Shown one piece after another: positions 16,644 to 25,000 of a stretch of DNA of 64,000 bases (positions are counted from its first letter, which is position 1; the number at the start of each line of letters is the position of its first letter). The notes under the pieces were generated by a model, which saw only the letters and a program-made list of their open reading frames with translations, did no database searches and had not been told where the DNA came from. The stretch lies in contig CAKQPS010000005.1 in the NCBI GenBank assembly GCA_934270475.1, forward strand, positions 62,001-126,000. The letters are read 5' to 3'. The stretch is from an uncultured Alphaproteobacteria bacterium (GTDB taxonomy: Bacteria; Pseudomonadota; Alphaproteobacteria; RF32; CAG-239). Position numbers and translations under genes: made by a program.

Positions 16644-17819
16644 TCAAGCTTTGTTCTCTTCCAAATGCTGCTCATACAAGCGCTGAAGCTCAATATTCAT
16701 CAGCTCCGGCTCATATGCCGCGGTAACCTCCAGCACGCACCAGTCCGACTGACTCAGCTCACCCAAACGATAGTCCGCATACACATTTTCCAGCATATGC
16801 ATGAGCGGATAGTGAAACAGCGGAGTCATGCTAAGGCTGTTGATGCGCGGTCTGATTTTCAAAAGCAAATCGCGGCTCATCGGGCTAAGAAAACCTCGAT
16901 CAAATATAAAGTTAATCATATTTATCGAGATGCGTCCTGTAAGCGGAACAATGTCATAGACAAAAGCGCAGATTTCCTTATAAATTTGCGCCTGCTCCTC
17001 TTTTTCCTGTTTGGTATCGGCAGGCAGCGAATTGTAAATGGAAATAATCCACTCTTCCGCTTGATGATAGTACTTCTCGCGGCGGCAGCCGTCCTTTTGA
17101 TTGAGCAACAAGCGAATTTCCGACACGCCCAGCTTCACCTTGTTGTTTTTCATTGAAGCAAAGTGTTTCAGCGTTTGCTTCAAAAACTGCTTGTTTTCTT
17201 CAAACACCGCATCCTGCAGCACCATCTTAGCGCTCCACTTAGAAAAGTCCAGACGATTGCCGTCTTGTAACATCTCATACGCAGCGCGTCCGATTTCGTT
17301 TATCTTACAAACAAACTCTGTGGTTTTGCTAATAAGATATTCCACCGAATGATTGTTGTTCTTCACAAAGCTCTTGCGCATTTCACTCAAAAGCTTGTTG
17401 TACTCGTTGTGATTAAACTCTTTAACGTGATGCAGTTTTTCTACAAACACGATAGAGTTCATATCATAACCATGGTGTTTGATATGGTCCAGAAACGTCT
17501 GCTGCATATTCAGATACAGACGACGTTCAATGGCGTCAATTTCGATGATTTCATCTTCGAAATCTTCGAACTTTTCGCCATTTTTCATACGCTCAACCGC
17601 CCAACGGCGAGCCACAGGCATAGACTTGGCAATTGCATCGCGTATCAAAAACCGCTTGTTAAAGGAAAAGCTTTTCAAAAACTCTCTAGGCGTCTTAATC
17701 TTGTCGACCACAGTTTTTGACTGCAGAAGACCACCGACCACGGCGCCCAAAACGGCTTTTGCCTCAGCCACGTCCTTAACCTTTGAATCACTTGACACTA
17801 AATTTCTAATAATTGTCAT
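16644..17819 (-). CDS. Hypothetical helical protein (391 aa), possibly foreign
   Basis: A 391-aa protein, almost entirely helical by composition, soluble, with many His, Lys and aromatic residues. The N-terminal 30 residues carry a short Ala/Gly/Val-rich stretch (AVLGAVVGGLL) that could be a weak membrane contact; no enzyme motif is visible and no family is recognised. The start is taken as ATG at 17819; a TTG two codons upstream is less likely. No Shine-Dalgarno sequence is present. Codon use (AAG, CTG, GTG, GAG) differs from neighbours. With the convergent 125-aa gene it forms a two-gene unit of atypical composition. Confidence 0.6.
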   Translation of the reverse strand: MTIIRNLVSSDSKVKDVAEAKAVLGAVVGGLLQSKTVVDKIKTPREFLKSFSFNKRFLIRDAIAKSMPVARRWAVERMKNGEKFEDFEDEIIEIDAIERRLYLNMQQTFLDHIKHHGYDMNSIVFVEKLHHVKEFNHNEYNKLLSEMRKSFVKNNNHSVEYLISKTTEFVCKINEIGRAAYEMLQDGNRLDFSKWSAKMVLQDAVFEENKQFLKQTLKHFASMKNNKVKLGVSEIRLLLNQKDGCRREKYYHQAEEWIISIYNSLPADTKQEKEEQAQIYKEICAFVYDIVPLTGRISINMINFIFDRGFLSPMSRDLLLKIRPRINSLSMTPLFHYPLMHMLENVYADYRLGELSQSDWCVLEVTAAYEPELMNIELQRLYEQHLEENKA

Positions 17820-17871
17820 ACACAAAATACTTTAAGTTTATAATAATTCAGCTATCAATATTAGAATAACG

Positions 17872-18180
17872 CTATTTTGCAGCCTTGTCAATATTTCGCC
17901 CTGATTTGTTTTTATTTGTCTTTAAACTTTGGCTGTTTTTTAAATGTTCAGCTTTAGGATACAGTACCTTCTGTTCTATGGTTTTAACCGTTTCGGTGTG
18001 TTCTATTTTGACTATTTCCGTATGATAATGGTCTATAATGTGCATAATTTTACGCCAAAAACCGGCTTCATACGCCGCAATAGCCCCCCATACCGCCATA
18101 AGAAACATTAAAATGGTAGATATACTTTCGGCTATGTCCAGTTTTTCTTTTAAACTATATTTTGGCTTTGAGTTTTGCAT
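17872..18180 (-). CDS. Small single-pass membrane protein (102 aa)
   Basis: About 102 residues: a charged N-terminus (KPKYSLKEKLDIAESI), one membrane helix (STILMFLMAVWGAIAAYEAG) and a His/Glu/Lys-rich tail that looks like a coiled coil (IIDHYHTEIVKIEHTETVK). The start is uncertain: ATG at 18180 or TTG at 18201, neither with a good ribosome site. It ends 39 bp after the secreted nitroreductase gene on the same strand and may be in its transcript. No family recognised. Confidence 0.5.
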   Translation of the reverse strand: MQNSKPKYSLKEKLDIAESISTILMFLMAVWGAIAAYEAGFWRKIMHIIDHYHTEIVKIEHTETVKTIEQKVLYPKAEHLKNSQSLKTNKNKSGRNIDKAAK

Positions 18181-18219
18181 AAAAAATATGTAATCGCTCA
18201 AAGCCTGAATACAAATATG

Positions 18220-18825
18220 CTATTTAGGATATCCTATCGGCTGATGGGCAATAGTAAATTCATCTGCGCCCAAATTTAAAGCTTCCGCCGCAACTTCATC
18301 ATTCGGCAAACCGCGGATAACCGTGCTCAGCCCTTTAGCCGCCGCATATAAATAAACATTTTGATAAGCCGAACCAGCATGGGCAAAACCCCACATTTTA
18401 TCAGAACTAGTATAAAGCAAATGAACAGGAGCTTGCAAAATAAAATCCTGCTTTTCCGCCAAATACGGCAACAAATTTTTATCCGAAACTTTTTCCAGCA
18501 GATTCTCTTTTGCTTTATACAGCCAAACGCCGTTGCTGTTCAGCACAAACACCTTTAGATTTTTATTATTGCGCGCTGTCGGAATGGTTATTTTGCCATA
18601 TTGATTAACCCCGACGGCGCTCCATAAAATTTCGCTCAAAGTCGTATCATCAATCCGCTTGTCTACATCATAGCTCCTGCCCGATTGACGTTCATCTAAA
18701 AGCTGCATTAACGAAGCCGACTGCATTTCTAAATCAGGCTCCGGAAGCTTTTTCACCTCAGCGGCACAGGCATTAACCGCCATCATCATAAACGCTGCAA
18801 AACTGTTCAAAAAAAGTTTATTCAT
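18220..18825 (-). CDS. Secreted nitroreductase-family (SagB-type) protein
   Basis: A 201-aa protein with a signal peptide (about 1-21, ending NACAAE), followed by a nitroreductase-fold domain: RQSGRSYDVDKRI (the FMN-binding Arg region), LSEILWSAVGVNQYG, TARNNKNLKVFVL and the C-terminal AKGLSTVIRGLPN. The pattern fits the SagB/ThcOx-like oxidoreductases, which bind FMN. An exported flavoenzyme of this kind is unusual outside Bacteroidota and some gut bacteria. AAGGA overlaps the end of the upstream HAD gene, so the two are translated together. Substrate unknown. Confidence 0.75.
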   Translation of the reverse strand: MNKLFLNSFAAFMMMAVNACAAEVKKLPEPDLEMQSASLMQLLDERQSGRSYDVDKRIDDTTLSEILWSAVGVNQYGKITIPTARNNKNLKVFVLNSNGVWLYKAKENLLEKVSDKNLLPYLAEKQDFILQAPVHLLYTSSDKMWGFAHAGSAYQNVYLYAAAKGLSTVIRGLPNDEVAAEALNLGADEFTIAHQPIGYPK

Positions 18826-18835
18826 ATTTTTTTCC

Positions 18836-19519
18836 TTAATTGTTGCCAAAGTGTTCTTTTATAATTTTATAAACGTCCCGCATATTATCGCTGACTTTAA
18901 AAGCCCCCGCCTTGGTGCAGGCAGCAGCATATTCCGGCGTGTTGTGACCAGTGGCTCCGATATATGCGATAACCGGTATTCCGGCGGCAACTGCGGCTTT
19001 TATGCCGGCGGCAGAATCTTCCACCACCAAACAATTTTGCGGTTTAAAGCCCATTTTTTCTGCCGCATACAAAAAAATATCCGGCGCTGGTTTTCCGTTT
19101 GCCACCATATAAGCCGTAAAAGTGTTGTGCTCGTCAAAATATTTGCCTAAACCGAGTTTTTTCACCTTTTTATTATGCTTTTCTATTGTAGCTCCTGTTG
19201 CCACACATTGAGCAAAATTTTTATCATCTAAAATTTTTTCTATATCGGCAGTCAGCACCAATTCAGAGGCAATCAGCCGGTCTTCATTTTGATGAATTTT
19301 ATCCCAAAAATAATCATCAAGCTTTATGTTCGGAAAATCTTTTGCAAACAATTCCACTTTCGTTTTATCGGCTTTTCCCTCTAAATATTGCTTTTGCAAA
19401 GCTGCCGAAAGCTTTAAGCCATAGAGTTCCTGCAAAGTTTCGGTCCAATTTTGCACCCACAAATGCTCGCTGTCTGCCAAAACACCGTCAAAATCCCAAA
19501 TCAGCAAATTTTTCTGCAT
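18836..19519 (-). CDS. HAD-superfamily phosphatase
   Basis: A 227-aa cytoplasmic HAD hydrolase of the beta-phosphoglucomutase/GPH-like subfamily with an alpha-helical cap after motif I. Motif I is WDFDGVLAD (nucleophile Asp9, acid Asp11), motif II is CVATGAT, the Lys is in NGKPAPDIFLYA and motif IV is VVEDSAAGI. It probably dephosphorylates a sugar phosphate or similar small molecule. The ATG directly follows the TAA of the glycosyltransferase gene. Confidence 0.9.
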   Translation of the reverse strand: MQKNLLIWDFDGVLADSEHLWVQNWTETLQELYGLKLSAALQKQYLEGKADKTKVELFAKDFPNIKLDDYFWDKIHQNEDRLIASELVLTADIEKILDDKNFAQCVATGATIEKHNKKVKKLGLGKYFDEHNTFTAYMVANGKPAPDIFLYAAEKMGFKPQNCLVVEDSAAGIKAAVAAGIPVIAYIGATGHNTPEYAAACTKAGAFKVSDNMRDVYKIIKEHFGNN

Positions 19520-21142
19520 TTACTTCTCCCCATGTCGATATTCGTCTTTTAAAATCCACAATTGCGGACGTTCTGTTGAGTTATAATATTTTTTGACTAG
19601 TTCCATATTCCAAATATAAGCTTTTGGCTGCGGAATGTTAATCAGTAATTCGGTTAAAGGATAGTCTTTTATATTCATTTTTTGATACAAATACATCATA
19701 TCCGCATTATATTCAAACAGCTTTTTCTCCCTGCGTTCGCTGAACGGAGTGTTTTTATAATCCGATGCAAAAATTATTGTCGGTCTTTGTTTTAGAACAA
19801 CCTCGTTCAAATCTGTTTTTTTCTCAGCAAAATTTGTTTCATACACATAGCCTGTATCGTTTAATAAGAACCAAACATAATTGCTGTCGGGACGAAATAA
19901 ATTAGGGCTGTAATTGTGCGCATTCATAACCGTTTCATCAGCAGCGGTGTGTTCTATAATAAATTTTGTATCTTCTAAAGCGCCTTTTATTTGGTCGTTA
20001 TAAATTCCGTTATGAAAATTAGCATAGTTTTGCGAGCCTAAAATGCAAACAAAGCAAAATAAAAACAAATTGTATATCTTTTGCTTAAATTTTGACATAT
20101 TCCTGAAAATGACCGACGCAATTATTATTGAAGCAAATGCCAGCAGCAAAGAAAAATAATGCGGATACGGAGAAAAAGTCAAAAGTCTTACTCCCAGCTC
20201 GCTGAAAAACAAAATAACCAAACAAAGAGCAGCCGGCTTTTTTATTTGCAAAAAATTAGCATATCCTAGAATTGCCGTGCAGGAAAACACCGTTGCAATC
20301 GGGGTAAAATGAACTGCGCCCCACCCGTTGGTAAAAGGCAGATAAATCAAGAAATTTCCCAAATTCAGCCGTATTCTATGCAAGCCATAATATTGCACCA
20401 GCATGCTGTTTAAGGTGTAATTCAATTCTATATATTTCAGCAACATTCCGTGACAGCACAGCCAAGCAATAAAACCCGCCGTTATAACCGCCGGCAATAT
20501 CAGCGCTTTGGTAAAATCAGCCGGTTTAATTTGCTTTTTCCATAACAAAATAAAAGTATATACCGCCAGCACCAGTAGTAATAATATAATTTTTTGCAAA
20601 AAGAAAAATGAAAGCGTAAATAACAAAAATGAAATAATTAAATCTTTGCCGCGCTTTTCCTCAAGATAGCTTAAATAATAATATAAACCGCTCCAAAAGC
20701 ATAAGTTCATAAACGTATCCGGACGAAATTCCGTAATATAGCGGCTGTCGTCATACCCTAGGCAAAACACTAAAAACGCCGCCAGCCAAATTTGCCAGCC
20801 GCCGAGCCACTTGGTGATAATTTTATAAATATAAAACCAGCAAATCAATGAAGCCGCCACCGCAATAATCCGCGATACATAGACAATATTCAGATTGTCA
20901 TACATCAGTCCGGCAACCGGCGCAAACAAATACCACAGCAAAGGATTATGATGTTCAAAAAAATCAACATACGGCGTTTTGCCGCTCCACACCAGCCAAG
21001 CAACATGCAAATGCTCCGTCTCGTCTGAAGGATATCCTTTATAAAACATATCAAACGCAATCTGCGCCAAAAGCAAAGCAATCGTCAAAAAGACCAAAAC
21101 CGCTGTCAAGTTTATATTATTTATGTTTATCTTCTTAATCAT
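19520..21142 (-). CDS. Membrane glycosyltransferase (GT39/ArnT-like)
   Basis: A 540-aa polytopic protein with about 11-12 membrane helices. The first periplasmic loop has the acidic motif YPSDETEHLHVAWLVW and EHHNPLLWYLFAP, the catalytic-loop pattern of GT-C glycosyltransferases using lipid-linked sugars (PMT, ArnT, related). Acceptor and sugar are unknown. A TTGACT-18-TATAGT promoter ends 7 nt before the ATG and no Shine-Dalgarno sequence is present, so the mRNA may be leaderless. It heads a transcript with the HAD phosphatase and the secreted nitroreductase. Confidence 0.85.
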   Translation of the reverse strand: MIKKININNINLTAVLVFLTIALLLAQIAFDMFYKGYPSDETEHLHVAWLVWSGKTPYVDFFEHHNPLLWYLFAPVAGLMYDNLNIVYVSRIIAVAASLICWFYIYKIITKWLGGWQIWLAAFLVFCLGYDDSRYITEFRPDTFMNLCFWSGLYYYLSYLEEKRGKDLIISFLLFTLSFFFLQKIILLLLVLAVYTFILLWKKQIKPADFTKALILPAVITAGFIAWLCCHGMLLKYIELNYTLNSMLVQYYGLHRIRLNLGNFLIYLPFTNGWGAVHFTPIATVFSCTAILGYANFLQIKKPAALCLVILFFSELGVRLLTFSPYPHYFSLLLAFASIIIASVIFRNMSKFKQKIYNLFLFCFVCILGSQNYANFHNGIYNDQIKGALEDTKFIIEHTAADETVMNAHNYSPNLFRPDSNYVWFLLNDTGYVYETNFAEKKTDLNEVVLKQRPTIIFASDYKNTPFSERREKKLFEYNADMMYLYQKMNIKDYPLTELLINIPQPKAYIWNMELVKKYYNSTERPQLWILKDEYRHGEK

Positions 21143-21148
21143 GCTTAC

Positions 21149-21178
21149 ACTATAAAATAACCAATAAACCTAAGTCAA
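21149..21178 (-). promoter_or_regulatory. Promoter of the glycosyltransferase operon
   Basis: On the minus strand TTGACT (21178-21173), 18-nt spacer, TATAGT (21154-21149). Its predicted start point coincides with the ATG at 21142. Confidence 0.6.
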
Positions 21179-21309
21179 TTTATTTATCAATATGTCCACG
21201 TTAAAATATATTGACTTTTTTATCCCCCGCCCCGCAAAAAAATACTTACATAAAAATTATTTTAAGAGTATATTCCGCAGTGTGTTATGTATTATTGAAT
21301 AGGGAAAAA

Positions 21310-21921
21310 ATGAAACTTATTGAATTTATAAAAAAAATTCCGGCGCGTCTGCAATGGAATTTATCTTGGCTTACAGTCGTTGAATTTATTTATATAGCGG
21401 CAATTACGTTTATGCTAAAATATGCTGATGCCCAGCTTTTTGTAGAAGGCGGCTGGATAGAAAATCTGCAATTGGTTATTTTGGGCTCCGCGTTAATAAT
21501 TGCTCTGCGCTCGCCCAAAGACAAAGCTTTGTTTACGGCTTTGTCCTTGGTTATTGTGCTTATGCTGATGCGGGAGACCAACTTGGGTCGTTCATATTTT
21601 TGCGAAAAATATTTGTCGCCCGATGAAATCTGCCGCTGGAAAAAGATGAAATATGGTTTCATTGTTGAGCCCCTGCGCAACCTGTACGGCGTTTATATTC
21701 TCTACTATATATGGAGCAAGAAGGTCTATCAAACTATTTGGCAATATATTTTGCATGCTCCTGTTTTTGTTTGGGATTCCCTTGTATTGATTGGCGCTGC
21801 AGTAGCGGCGACGCTTGCTGAATTTCCGTTTATAGATAATGAAATTCTTGAAGAAAGCTGCGAAATGCTGATGTATATCGCTTTTACCAGCCTTGTTTGG
21901 AAATATTCGCGCCGCACCTAA
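21310..21921 (+). CDS. Hypothetical polytopic membrane protein (203 aa)
   Basis: A 203-aa inner-membrane protein with about five hydrophobic segments (for example WLTVVEFIYIAAITFML, LVILGSALIIAL, ALSLVIVLMLMRET). Between them is a short soluble loop with CEKYLSPDEICRWKKMKYG. The ATG at 21310 is chosen because AGGGA lies 6 nt upstream; the frame extends further but no site supports an earlier start. It is divergent from the glycosyltransferase gene. No family recognised. Confidence 0.65.
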   Translation: MKLIEFIKKIPARLQWNLSWLTVVEFIYIAAITFMLKYADAQLFVEGGWIENLQLVILGSALIIALRSPKDKALFTALSLVIVLMLMRETNLGRSYFCEKYLSPDEICRWKKMKYGFIVEPLRNLYGVYILYYIWSKKVYQTIWQYILHAPVFVWDSLVLIGAAVAATLAEFPFIDNEILEESCEMLMYIAFTSLVWKYSRRT

Positions 21922-21992
21922 AAAATCAGCACTTTTTTGCTTGCATTACAATATCCTAAGTTTAGCTGGTGTTACATTTTCTCCGTTAAAAT

Positions 21993-22024
21993 TGTTTACA
22001 ATTTGTTAATAAATATTGTAAACA
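21993..22024. promoter_or_regulatory. Inverted-repeat operator before the A2M-pbpC operon
   Basis: TGTTTACAAT (21993-22002) and ATTGTAAACA (22015-22024) form a perfect 10-bp inverted repeat with a 12-nt spacer. The right arm covers the candidate -35 element of the following promoter, a layout typical of repression. No candidate regulator is nearby. Confidence 0.55.
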
Positions 22025-22043
22025 GGCACTAAAAAATTATTAT
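22016..22043 (+). promoter_or_regulatory. Candidate promoter of the A2M-pbpC operon
   Basis: TTGTAA (22016-22021), 16-nt spacer, TATTAT (22038-22043), about 34 nt before the ATG. The -35 is weak. Confidence 0.4.
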
Positions 22044-22076
22044 CTTTACATATTGGTTTTATTTTGGAGAAAACAT

Positions 22077-25000
22077 ATGGAAAATAAAGTAAGCAAAAAA
22101 ACACTTATCGCCGGAATACTCACTATAATAATCGCCGTTATCGGCGGACTTGCCGGATATTATTTCAGCAGCGGCTATGAGCTGGGAAATTCTGACCGCG
22201 CCGTCAAAATAGCTTCAATTCAAGCTCCGGCAGCTACCGATTATTCCGGTGACGACAAAATTTCTCCGGACTATCTGTATGTAAACTTCAATCAGCCGGT
22301 GACTGATGCCGACAAAATCGGCGCAAACTTTAAACGTGGAATATCCATCAATCCGGATATCCGCGGCAGCTGGCAATGGCAAAACCGCGACCAGCTGGCG
22401 TTTATTCCGGAAACCGACTGGCTGCCGAACACCTCCTATAAAGTAAATTTAAGCAAAAATATTTTCAACACTCCGTCCCCAACCAAAAACCTAACCTTCA
22501 AATTCAGCACCCCTATCTTCAGCGGCAGCGTTAGCGGCTCCGATTTTTATGAAGACCCGCGCGACCTTAAAAACAAATCTGTTACCGCCAGCTTTAAATT
22601 TACGGCGCCTATTGACACAAACAACTTGAAAGAACATATAAAAATTAAAACAGTCGGCGGCGATAATTATGATTTTGACTATAAGCTGACGGACCATAAC
22701 ACCGTTTTACATATTATATCCAAACCGGTGCAAATAAAAAATGAAGAAGATTTTGCCAAAATCAGCATTGTGAACCTCGGCAACAGCTATAATCAAAAAA
22801 CTTTGGATAAAAACTTAGCAGTAACCGTCAAAATCCCTAGCAGCGATACTTTTTTCAAAATTAAACATACTGAATCCCGTATTGTCCGCAACACTGAAAA
22901 TGATAATCCCGAACAAGTCTTTATTGTAGATTTTACCACCGCTGTAAATAGCGATAAGCTGCAAAAAGCGCTGACTTTAAACTATGTAGATGACAGCTGT
23001 CCCAAAGTAAATGAGCAATGGTCAACAACCGACGGCAAAGAAAAACTGCTGAAAAAAATGAAAAAGCTGAAAATTTCGGCAATACCGCTGCCGCACGAAA
23101 ATTCAAAATCTCACTTTTTCAAATATCACGAGCCGCAAAATAAAGGCTGTCTGATTGCTCTGTTTGACAACAGTCTGACTTCGGCAGAAGGCTTTAAACT
23201 GGGCAAAGATAATTCAGCCACCGCTCTTGCAACAAATTTTTCACCTTACCCGCTGGAAGCCGGCATTGTTTTTGACGGTTCCGTAATGTCGCTGCAAGGC
23301 AGCCGCAAAATCGCTTTTATCTCCCGCGGCGCCACAGAATTAAACATTGATATTGCCCGCATAAAAGAAAACGATTTGAATCACTTGGTCACCCAAACCT
23401 ATGCTTTTGGCAATTTTGAAACTCCGTATTTTGAAAATTATAATTTTTCGGAAGCTGACATTTCAGAAATTTTTAACAAAAAACTGCCCATAAACACTAC
23501 TAATCCGGCAGAAGCAAACTATTCTTCGCTTGACCTTAACGATTATTTTCAAAACCGTAAGGGCATATTTTTAATCACCGTCCAAGGCAGCAACGGCGAT
23601 AGAAACAGTTTCGCCGACAAACGCCTGCTTATGCTTACTGATTTGGGTATTGTCGTAAAAGACAACGCCGACAAAACCCACAATATTTTTGTTTCTAATA
23701 TTGCCTCAGAAAATCCGGCAGCCAAGGCTAAAGTGCAGGTCTTGGGTAAAAACGGACTTCCGGTTTTAGAAGCTGTTACCAATGCGCAAGGCATGGCTCT
23801 AATACCTGATTTTTCAGAGTTCAAAAATGACAAATACGCGGTTGCCTATAAAGTTATTTTAGGCAATGATATTTCATTTTTGCCCATCAACCGCGAAGAC
23901 CGTAAACTAAACTTGTCACGCTTTGACATAGGCGGTGATTATATTAACGGCTGGGCTGCTCCTGAAACTTCGTTAAAAGGCTATATATTCAGCGACCGCG
24001 GCATCTATCGTCCAAGTGAAAACGGACATTTAGGCATTTTGGTACGTCAGGCTGATTTAAACACTCCGCAAAAACTCCCGTTTGAATTGACTATCCGCAA
24101 GCCAAACGGCGATACTTTAGCCACCAAAACCCTTCAAAGTAACGAACTCGGCTTTATGGAATATGAATTTTCACTATCTGCCTCTGCTCCAACCGGAGTA
24201 TATTCGGTTGATTTATGGCTGAAAGGCAAAGACAATGAAGAGCGCTTTGTTGCATACAGCACTTTCCGAGTAGAAGAATTTGTACCGGATACCTTAAAGA
24301 TTAAGGCTAATTGGCAGCCGGAAGCTCCTAAAGGCTGGATCAATGAAAGCTTATTAAATGTTGCCGTCAACTTGCAGAATCTCTATGGCAATCCGGCAGC
24401 CGGACATACAGTGCAGGCAAAATACAGCCTGACTCCGACAACATTTAAATTTACTGATTTTTCCGGCTATACATTCCGCAACCCGCAGCAAACTCAAGAA
24501 CCCCGCAGCTATAACGATTCTTTAGCCGATGTACAAACCGACAAAGACGGAAACGCCGAGCTCTCGCTCGATTTGAAAAATTTTGAGCAAGGTCTTTATA
24601 AACTGCAGCTTAATATCGACGGCTTAGAAACCGGCAGCGCCCGCGGCACCGGTACAACCTTAACCACACTTGTTTCTCCGGCAAAATATTTGGTCGGCTG
24701 GAAATCTGACGGCGAACTGAACTATATCTATAAAAATTCCCAGCACGCCATAAATTTTATCGCCGTTGACAATAATTTAGAGCCGTTGGAATTAAACGAT
24801 TTAACTTTGCAGCTCATCAAAAAAGATTACATATCTTCTTTGGTTGAGCAAAAAAACGGAACTTACCAATATCAGATGGTTGCCAAAGAAAACGTTTTGC
24901 AAAGCATACCGTTTTCAATTTCTGCCGCAGGGCAGAATAAAGAGCTGCCAACCGAGCAAGCCGGCGAATATATTTGGAAAATTACAGACTCCAAAAATCA

